Source: UBA1372 sp964496075
GTDB lineage: Bacteria > Patescibacteriota > Microgenomatia > UBA12405
Assembly (NCBI GenBank): GCA_964496075.1
Contig: CAZBXB010000028.1
Coordinates: forward strand, 1-9,223
Direction of reading: 5' to 3'
DNA: 9,223 bases
This document shows positions 1-4,544 of this stretch, one piece after another; positions within the stretch are counted from its first letter, which is position 1, and every line of letters starts with the position of its first letter. Position numbers and translations under genes: made by a program. The notes beneath the pieces are model-generated. The model was not told where the DNA came from and did no database searches. It worked only from the letters and a program-made list of their open reading frames with translations.

Positions 1-111
1 TGGGAGGCTGATTTTACCGGGACCGATGGAGTCTGTGATGGTTATGTAGACTTGGGTGATTATTCTTTATGGAGAGCTAAATTTAGTCTATATTCTGGAG
101 GAGATAATTAA
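1..111 (+). CDS. C-terminal end of a dockerin-like surface protein (5' truncated by window)
   Basis: Only the last 36 codons are present, read in frame 1 to the TAA at 109-111. The peptide holds a calcium-loop-like segment (ADFTGTDGVCDGYVDLGDY) followed by an amphipathic stretch with Trp and Phe (SLWRAKF). This resembles one half of a type I dockerin, where Asp/Asn side chains bind calcium and the following helix packs on a cohesin. The loop is longer than the canonical 12-residue form by about two residues and contains a Cys. The protein stops soon after the helix, so the dockerin would sit at the very C-terminus. The stop abuts the next start codon directly, so it is the upstream member of the same operon. 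The N-terminal part is outside the window, so no other domains can be named. Confidence 0.6.
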   Translation, partial: WEADFTGTDGVCDGYVDLGDYSLWRAKFSLYSGGDN

Positions 112-1263
112 ATGAACAAATCAAACCTAAAATCACTAGTATTTTTGACACTGATGACAGTGGCCATTTTTATGGGTGTGGTTTTGGTAAGACAAAATCA
201 AGAACTGAGAAGAGGGGCTTATTTTGTCGATAATATAACAGTATCTTTAATGCCTGAAGAAAGCCAGGCAGTGATTGGCGACGTGGTGCCAATTCAGATT
301 TGGGTGTCGACTGGAAATGCCAAGGTTGATGGTGTGCAAACAGATATATGTTATGGCGTTGGTTTGGAGTTGCCTGACGACGCAACAGAAATTTATGATT
401 CAGTGGTGTTGAACACCAGTAATGGTTTTACTCAAAAGCCATTGACTCTGAAGCTTGATGGTGATGAAAGCTGTGTAAGAGTAGCGGTATCATCTGATAG
501 ACCGGAAAGTCAACTTAAAAGTGGCGTGGTTCATGTGGCGACTGTTAATTTTGAGGCCAGCCAAGTTGGTAGTGGAGAGGTTACAATGGCTTTGGCTAAG
601 ACGACAGTAACTGGAGATAATCCTGACGGTGGTAGTGATACATATATGAGAGTGGTGGCTGTAAATGGAGCTAGTTATGAAATTGGAGATGCCGAGAGTA
701 GTGTGGGAGTATGGGCTAATTATAAGGTGGCATTTATTGGTGTTAAGCCGGACCATAAATGTATAAATGGCTGGAAAACTAAATTGGTGGCTCTGTCTGG
801 AGATAACAAAAAGGAGTACTCTAATATTCCACTGACAAAAAGTGATCAAGTTAACGAAAAAGGTGAGGCTGTGTTTACGGGAAGTTATAAATTGGCTGGA
901 TTTACGACTGAAGAAAATGTGGCTTTGTTTTTTAAAGGACCAAAACATCTTCAGGTTAAATATGGCAAACAAGATCAAACTGTTCTATATAACCAGGCTG
1001 GCGGAGAAATAAGTTTGACGACAAATGCTGAGACTAGTACTGTTTATGATTTTTCCGAATATCCAATGTTGGCAGGTGATNNNNNNNNNNGTATAGTGGA
1101 TGCAATTGATTTTGGCTTAGTTAAGGTGAAAGCAACCGTATTTGAAGAGGTGGCTGAGGGAACTAATTTGATGGAGGATCTAGATGGTAGTTGCCAAGTT
1201 AATAACATAGACGTTAGACTGTTAGTAGAATCTCTTAATGAGAAACAGGACCAAATTTATTAA
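112..1263 (+). CDS. Membrane-anchored cohesin-like protein with C-terminal dockerin-like repeats (contains assembly gap)
   Basis: The protein has 383 residues as assembled. Residues about 9-28 form one hydrophobic segment after a short Lys-containing N-terminus, which looks like a signal anchor or an uncleaved signal peptide. Residues about 40-190 look like a cohesin-type beta sandwich, with an opening strand plus 'VIGD', alternating hydrophobics and late Gly-rich strands. Residues about 195-315 form a second beta-rich region containing 'KGPKHLQVKYG'. The C-terminus has two dockerin-like calcium-loop segments: one around 320-340, interrupted by four unknown residues, and one around 354-375 (EDLDGSCQVNNID). 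It would act on the cell surface, possibly both presenting a cohesin and docking to another one. The ATG is preceded by a good Shine-Dalgarno (GGAGGAG, 97-103). The reading frame across the N run depends on the placeholder length, so the join is uncertain. The cohesin and dockerin assignments come from pattern recognition, not a profile search. Confidence 0.7.
   Translation: MNKSNLKSLVFLTLMTVAIFMGVVLVRQNQELRRGAYFVDNITVSLMPEESQAVIGDVVPIQIWVSTGNAKVDGVQTDICYGVGLELPDDATEIYDSVVLNTSNGFTQKPLTLKLDGDESCVRVAVSSDRPESQLKSGVVHVATVNFEASQVGSGEVTMALAKTTVTGDNPDGGSDTYMRVVAVNGASYEIGDAESSVGVWANYKVAFIGVKPDHKCINGWKTKLVALSGDNKKEYSNIPLTKSDQVNEKGEAVFTGSYKLAGFTTEENVALFFKGPKHLQVKYGKQDQTVLYNQAGGEISLTTNAETSTVYDFSEYPMLAGDXXXXIVDAIDFGLVKVKATVFEEVAEGTNLMEDLDGSCQVNNIDVRLLVESLNEKQDQIY
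1081..1090. other. Assembly gap (10 N) inside a dockerin-like calcium loop
   Basis: Ten undetermined bases lie inside the cohesin/dockerin-like gene. The frame stays open across them. However, the flanking residues (LAGD before, IVDAIDF after) bracket a calcium loop that would be at least one residue too short with only four unknown residues. The run is therefore probably a scaffolding placeholder and not a measured length. Confidence 0.95.
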
Positions 1264-1275
1264 TAAAGGAGAATA

Positions 1276-1920
1276 ATGGAAGACAAAGGAAAAAATATAT
1301 TTAATTATTTAATACCGGTAGTAGCTGTTGTTATTATTGTGGAAAGTGTGATGGTGGTGTCCGGCTTGATGAAAAAGAATCAGGGTGTTGACATCGATCC
1401 GTCTTTGTATATGACGGAAAGTGATGAAGTGGATATGGTGGATAAAGTAGTGGAAGATATGGGGGATCCCAAAGCTAATTTTGTCTTCTCAGTTGACAGT
1501 AAAGAGATGACAGTTGGTGAGACTTATGTGATACAACTTGATTTACTACCAAAGGAAAGTTTTTCGGCTGATGCAGTTGATGTTTATGTATCTTATGATT
1601 CTGAAGCTTTTGATGTATCCGGATTAATTGAGGGAGAGGATATGCCTAAGGCAGTCTCAATGAGAGTCAGTGATAAAAGGAATTTAGTATTGGCTAATTT
1701 TTGGTTTACGGATGTGGAAGGTTATGTTTTTGAAGAAGGTAAACCAGTTAGCTTGTTAAGTTTTAAAGTAATGCCTAAAAAGACGGGTAATTTTGACTTT
1801 AATATAAGTAAAGGCGGCCAGGAAGAACTTGGAATAACAAGGATGGTAGTAGGGCAAGGAGAGGTAGTTTCATCTTTGGCCTTTTCAAGTGACAAGTTAA
1901 CGGTTATTATTAATAATTGA
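1276..1920 (+). CDS. Signal-anchored cohesin-like protein
   Basis: The protein has 214 residues. A hydrophobic segment at residues about 8-32, with Lys residues on both sides (K4/K6 and K33/K34), suggests a single N-terminal membrane anchor. After an acidic linker (about 35-65), residues about 67-214 resemble a cohesin-type beta sandwich: an initial strand (NFVFSVDS), 'MTVGETYVIQLDL', a strand with 'VDVYVSYDSEAFDV', and a later 'SLLSFKVMPKKTG' strand, which is the usual cohesin layout. There is no dockerin-like loop and no catalytic motif. The predicted location is the outer face of the membrane, with the fold available for protein-protein binding. The start ATG has a Shine-Dalgarno (AAGGAG, 1266-1271) and lies 12 nt after the upstream stop. 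The TGA stop overlaps the next ATG by one base, which implies translational coupling. The exact ligand is unknown. Confidence 0.65.
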   Translation: MEDKGKNIFNYLIPVVAVVIIVESVMVVSGLMKKNQGVDIDPSLYMTESDEVDMVDKVVEDMGDPKANFVFSVDSKEMTVGETYVIQLDLLPKESFSADAVDVYVSYDSEAFDVSGLIEGEDMPKAVSMRVSDKRNLVLANFWFTDVEGYVFEEGKPVSLLSFKVMPKKTGNFDFNISKGGQEELGITRMVVGQGEVVSSLAFSSDKLTVIINN

Positions 1921-2600
1921 TGAAAAAGATCTGCCTAAGTTTATTAAGTTTGATGGTTTGTTTGGGACTGTGGGTGTCTAGTGTTCGGGCAGTAGAGGCA
2001 GCCTATTTTACTTTAAGTCCGGCTAGCGCAAGTCATTCGGTGGGTGAGCAGTTTGATGTGGTGGTAGGAATAGAGTCGGGGACAGATAAAGTTTATGCGG
2101 CAGATATTTGGGCATCCTTTGACGCCAGTAAGCTTGAAATAGTTAGTATTGTGAAAGCTTTTGAACCGGAAGATTTACCCAATATCATAGTAGCCAGCAA
2201 GAACTTTGATAATAACGCCGGAACGATAACAGCCTCAGTTCAAAACCAATCAACAAGTAGTCATGAAACAGCGATAATGACAAATCAACCAATACTAAAG
2301 ATCACTTTTAAAGCCAAAGCAACAGGAGTGGCTAGCTTTAACTATACTTGTAGCGCAGGGTCTACCAATGATTGTAATGTATTGAGTGCTGATAGCTATG
2401 ATGATGTAATCGTGTGTTCGTCTAATCAGAGTGGTTCATATACCATACAGGCCGGAACCGGTGGTGTAACTGAGCCTACGATAGCCCCAGTGACGACGAC
2501 TACCAGTGAACTACCTCAGACCGGCATGGTGGAGTATACGGTAGGGTTTTTGGTATTAGCGGTGATTATGTTGGTTATTTCCACATTTTTGTTTGTATAG
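1920..2600 (+). CDS. Secreted cohesin-domain protein with C-terminal LPQTG and membrane helix
   Basis: I chose the ATG at 1920 (226 aa) over the TTG at 1917 because TGATG stop/start overlaps are common in coupled operons and the signal peptide then begins MKKICLS. Residues 1 to about 27 form a typical Sec signal peptide, with likely cleavage near VRA/VEA. Residues about 28-175 form the clearest cohesin-like domain in the window, with motifs such as 'SVGEQFDVVVGIES', 'ASFDASKLEI' and 'ILKITFKAKATG'. A Thr/Pro-rich linker leads to LPQTG at 198-202 and then a hydrophobic segment (about 205-226) that ends the protein. This resembles a sortase signal, but the usual basic tail after the helix is missing, so simple C-terminal membrane anchoring is equally likely. 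No sortase gene is visible here. The next gene begins immediately after the TAG. Confidence 0.72.
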   Translation: MKKICLSLLSLMVCLGLWVSSVRAVEAAYFTLSPASASHSVGEQFDVVVGIESGTDKVYAADIWASFDASKLEIVSIVKAFEPEDLPNIIVASKNFDNNAGTITASVQNQSTSSHETAIMTNQPILKITFKAKATGVASFNYTCSAGSTNDCNVLSADSYDDVIVCSSNQSGSYTIQAGTGGVTEPTIAPVTTTTSELPQTGMVEYTVGFLVLAVIMLVISTFLFV

Positions 2601-3299
2601 ATGGTTATGAAAGCTGATGGAAAGTCTAAAGTTAAAACAATAATTGTGGTGGTGATCTTGGTATTAGTGGGGGTTTTGGGGGTATTGGGTGCCGGAACGA
2701 TCAAAACATACTTAGGTGGAGCTGTAGCGGGAGTCGAGCCAGTTGGGGTGTCAGTAACCGTGCAAGCTCGACAAGCAACGATTACTTGGACATCTGAAAA
2801 AGCTTCTATAGGTGTAGTTGAGTATGGAACAAGTCCGGCTAGTTTGCTTTTAAGGGCACCTGAAACAGATTCTTTAGAAAGTCATTCTTTGGTGTTGACA
2901 CCACTTAAACCGGGTTTGAGTTATTATTTTAGAATTAGGGTGGGAGACGATGTGTTTGATAACAACGGCATTCCTTATTCTTTTAAGACAAAAGCCGAGG
3001 GAACTGAAGTAGTTGAGCAAGGTGGCGAGATACCTTTACCGCAGGTCAGTGTGGCACCGACTATAACGACTACACAGCCGGTAAGTGGGAGTAGTGAATG
3101 TGTGTTTGGAACAGATTATGATGGGGATGGAGTGAAAAATGCCTTTGATGTGGCATATTGCCAAAAAAATGGCCCCGGTGATGTAGTCAGTGAAACTCCC
3201 AGCCAAACAGGGGAATGTAGTATGACCGAAGATTATGACGGTAATGGGGTGGTAAATTCGTATGACATGGTCAAGTGTTTACAAAATAGTGGTCAATAG
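2601..3299 (+). CDS. Membrane-anchored FN3-like protein with two cysteine-bracketed dockerin-type calcium loops
   Basis: The protein has 232 residues. Residues about 13-32 are strongly hydrophobic after a Lys-rich N-terminus (signal anchor). Residues about 46-131 resemble a fibronectin type III or purple-acid-phosphatase N-terminal-like domain, with 'ATITWTSEKAS', 'VEYGTSP' and 'LKPGLSYYFRIRV'. A Pro/Thr/Val linker follows. Two near-canonical calcium loops end the protein: D172, D174, D176, N180 and D183, then D211, D213, N215, N219 and D222. Each has one Cys before the loop and one after it (C167/C187 and C206/C226), suggesting a disulfide-closed version of the two-loop dockerin. The product would be displayed outside the membrane and could be a docking partner of the cohesin-like proteins encoded just upstream. 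The ATG follows the preceding TAG with no gap; an alternative ATG lies two codons in, at 2607. No enzyme domain is visible. Confidence 0.68.
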   Translation: MVMKADGKSKVKTIIVVVILVLVGVLGVLGAGTIKTYLGGAVAGVEPVGVSVTVQARQATITWTSEKASIGVVEYGTSPASLLLRAPETDSLESHSLVLTPLKPGLSYYFRIRVGDDVFDNNGIPYSFKTKAEGTEVVEQGGEIPLPQVSVAPTITTTQPVSGSSECVFGTDYDGDGVKNAFDVAYCQKNGPGDVVSETPSQTGECSMTEDYDGNGVVNSYDMVKCLQNSGQ

Positions 3300-3307
3300 G
3301 GTAGAAT
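3278..3307 (+). promoter_or_regulatory. Putative sigma-70-type promoter of rpsU-yqeY-ybeY
   Basis: TTTACA (3278-3283, five of six matches to the -35 consensus) and TAGAAT (3302-3307, five of six to the -10) are separated by 18 nt. The -35 element lies in the last codons of the upstream surface-protein gene. Transcription would begin near 3314, giving a leader of about 30 nt that carries a perfect Shine-Dalgarno. AT-rich sequence produces such matches by chance, so this is only moderately supported. Confidence 0.4.
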
Positions 3308-3330
3308 ATCAAGTTTAAATAAACACTTTC

Positions 3331-3340
3331 AAGGAGGTGA
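3331..3340 (+). promoter_or_regulatory. Extended Shine-Dalgarno of rpsU, fixing a TTG start
   Basis: AAGGAGGTGA is a ten-base complement of the 16S rRNA 3' end and the strongest ribosome binding site in the window. Its core (ending at 3337) lies eight bases before the TTG at 3346, the ideal spacing. The GTG at 3337-3339 is inside the binding site itself and cannot be the start. Confidence 0.85.
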
Positions 3341-3345
3341 CAATT

Positions 3346-3555
3346 TTGCCGATAACAGTAAAAAGAAAAAAAGGTGAAAAAAATGATGATGTAATTTCTA
3401 AATTTAGGAAGGCATCTTCTGAAGATAATGTAAGCGTAGTCGAGGAAGTAAGATCCCGAACTGCTTTTGTGTCAAAATCACAAAGAAATTATGCTAAAAG
3501 AAAACTGGCTGCCTGGAGAAAACAATTAAAAAGAGAAAATAACAATAGCCGTTAA
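3346..3555 (+). CDS. rpsU: Small ribosomal subunit protein bS21
   Basis: Starting from TTG 3346 the protein has 69 residues (MPITVKRKKGEKNDDV...), very basic, with the bS21 layout: a short N-terminal strand; 'DDVISKFRKA', matching the 'eALrRFKr' helix of the family; 'VVEEVRSRTAFVSKS', matching the 'e.RrRe.yekPs' segment; and a Lys/Arg-rich C-terminal helix. bS21 binds the 30S platform near the anti-Shine-Dalgarno end of 16S rRNA and helps initiation. The start is set by the AAGGAGGTGA site eight bases upstream; a GTG nine bases earlier lies within that site and is unlikely. It is followed 24 nt later by yqeY, a neighbour pair common in bacteria. Given bS21's position next to the anti-SD, its unusually strong Shine-Dalgarno could matter for autoregulation, but that is inference. 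Confidence 0.85.
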   Translation: MPITVKRKKGEKNDDVISKFRKASSEDNVSVVEEVRSRTAFVSKSQRNYAKRKLAAWRKQLKRENNNSR

Positions 3556-3579
3556 TTAGATTAAAAACTATTTAACAAA

Positions 3580-4023
3580 ATGATAAAACAAAAAATTAAG
3601 GAAGATAGTGTCATGGCTCTTAAGGCGGGCCAGCGTAAGAAAGTGGATGTATTGCGATATGTGTTGTCTTTGATTGACAAAAAAGAGCTGAGCATGCCAA
3701 CAGGTGAGATGACTAATGAAGATGAGTTGACAGTTTTGCGAAAAGAACTAAAGAACAAAAAAGAGGCTATGGTTTTGTTTGCCAAAGGTGGCAGAGATGA
3801 TTTGGTGAAGGATAGTCAAGAAGAAATTGATATATTGTCGGCCTATATGCCGGAAGAAGTGTCAGATGAAGAGGTCAAAAAGAAAGTAGTAGAGGTGGTA
3901 GCGGAAAAAGGAGCCAATTTTGGTATGGTGATGAAGGAAGTAATGAGTTGTTTTGGAGGTAGAGTGGAAGGAGGCGTAGTGTCGGCACTGGTTAAGCAAG
4001 AAATCGATAAATTAAATGAGTAA
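3580..4023 (+). CDS. yqeY: GatB/YqeY domain protein
   Basis: The 147-aa length is normal for the YqeY family (about 150 aa). The N-terminal part 'IKEDSVMALKAGQRKKVDVLRYVLSLI' matches the family pattern of an 'AmKa.d..r...LR' helix. The middle has the polar helical region 'LRKELKNKKEAMVLFAKGGRDDLV', then 'EEIDILSAYMPEEVSDEEV', which is the typical 'E..iL..YLP.qls..ei' motif. The C-terminal part carries 'GANFGMVMKEVM...GGRVEGGVVSALVKQ', matching 'd.G.vM..lm...kGr.dg..v...vk..L'. The domain is shared with the tail of GatB of the tRNA-dependent amidotransferase and is thought to bind tRNA, but the free-standing protein's role is not settled. There is no clear Shine-Dalgarno, so translation may depend on rpsU. 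The stop overlaps the next gene by 8 nt. Confidence 0.88.
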   Translation: MIKQKIKEDSVMALKAGQRKKVDVLRYVLSLIDKKELSMPTGEMTNEDELTVLRKELKNKKEAMVLFAKGGRDDLVKDSQEEIDILSAYMPEEVSDEEVKKKVVEVVAEKGANFGMVMKEVMSCFGGRVEGGVVSALVKQEIDKLNE

Positions 4024-4387
4024 TGTGGTTTTAATAAAACATCCGGTGAACTGGGGATTGGATGAAGAAAGGGTAACAAAATTGGCCAAAAAATGTTTGT
4101 CTGAAAGAGAGTTTGATTTTGAGGTGGAGCTAAGTTTGGTATTTGTAGGTGTTAATAAGGCAGTTAGTTTAAATCAAAAATTTAGGAAGATGAATTATAT
4201 TCCTCAAGTGTTAGGTTTTCCTAATTCGAAATTGGCTGATAGTGATGGCTTGGTACGTCTGGGAGATGTGGTGATTTGCACCAATAAACTAAAAAGAGAA
4301 GTTGGACTAATAGAAAATGAAGGAAAAGATATCTATAAAGTATTGGAGGAATGGATCGATCACGGGATTGATAATCTTATAAAATAA
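4016..4387 (+). CDS. ybeY: YbeY-like protein truncated within the zinc-binding motif (possibly inactive)
   Basis: The protein has 123 residues against about 150-160 for typical YbeY, the zinc-dependent endoribonuclease involved in 16S rRNA 3'-end maturation and ribosome quality control. Family features seen are 'VELSLVFVGVNKAVSLNQKFRKMNYIPQVLGFP', corresponding to the '...LN..yR..d.pTDVLSFP' region, and 'RLGDVVICTNKLKRE', corresponding to 'lGDivIs...a..e'. The signature HGxLHLxGYDH, which supplies three histidine metal ligands, is reduced to H116-G-I-D-N120-L-I-K-stop: the second His is Asn and the third is absent. The 3' end runs straight into an AT-rich seven-base-periodic tract. The gene starts inside yqeY (8-nt overlap), so it is translationally coupled. 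It is either a decayed or repeat-truncated gene or a divergent non-catalytic form. Family identity is fairly safe; activity is doubtful. Confidence 0.72.
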   Translation: MSNVVLIKHPVNWGLDEERVTKLAKKCLSEREFDFEVELSLVFVGVNKAVSLNQKFRKMNYIPQVLGFPNSKLADSDGLVRLGDVVICTNKLKREVGLIENEGKDIYKVLEEWIDHGIDNLIK

Positions 4388-4442
4388 ATCCTAATCTCTA
4401 AGTTCTAAATTCTAAATAATTTCAAAATTCAAATTTTTGAAA
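4388..4442 (+). repeat. AT-rich tract with seven-base periodicity ending in an inverted repeat
   Basis: Successive heptads of the form TCCTAAT, CTCTAAG, then two copies of TTCTAAA run from about 4389, drifting into TTC/AAA-rich units. The tract ends in an inverted repeat, TTTCAAAA (4420-4427) and TTTTGAAA (4435-4442), with a 7-nt loop. The stem is nearly all A/T and no clean U-run follows, so it is at best a weak terminator. I recall similar heptad-like intergenic tracts in CPR genomes, but could not search for copies. It starts exactly at the premature end of the YbeY-like gene. Confidence 0.55.
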
Positions 4443-4510
4443 CATAAAATCTAGTAAGTCAAATATCGTGGAGGGTGAGGATGATTTTTGGATGATATAG
4501 AATGAGGCAA

Positions 4511-4539
4511 TTGCCAGACATGGGGACTTTTGATTAAAT
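4511..4539 (+). promoter_or_regulatory. Possible dnaX promoter adjoining the start codon
   Basis: TTGCCA (4511-4516) and TTAAAT (4534-4539) are separated by 17 nt. The predicted transcription start falls at the GTG at 4545 or one base away, which would make the mRNA leaderless. The -10 matches only four of six positions, so this is weak on its own. It gains some weight from the same geometry before other first genes. The rest of 4443-4510 holds only tiny open frames and no recognised RNA. Confidence 0.28.
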
Positions 4540-4544
4540 GGGTT

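Noticed and set aside
490..978. A 162-codon minus-strand open frame opposite the first cohesin-like gene.
   Set aside because: Its composition (Ser/His/Ile/Phe-rich, no domain pattern) is that of an antisense shadow, and the plus-strand frame has a clear signal anchor, SD and domain features.
1917..1922. The recurring hexamer TTGATG at gene starts (1917, minus strand at 7373, 8074) as a special initiation signal.
   Set aside because: In two cases it is simply the last sense-codon base plus a TGATG stop/start overlap; the third has no stop in the upstream gene's frame. Three cases in AT-rich DNA are not enough.
4420..4442. A rho-independent terminator after the ybeY-like gene.
   Set aside because: The stem is eight pairs with a single G-C pair, and no U-run follows; it is too weak to call a terminator.
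4502..4537. An 11-codon open frame (MRQLPDMGTFD) just upstream of dnaX as a leader peptide.
   Set aside because: It has no clear ribosome binding site and no attenuator-like structure, and it is of a length expected by chance.
4443..4544. A small SRP RNA (ffs/scr) upstream of dnaX, as in Bacillus.
   Set aside because: The conserved SRP domain IV elements (GGTCAGG and GGAAGG-AGCAGC type) are not found in this interval, and no long stem is visible.
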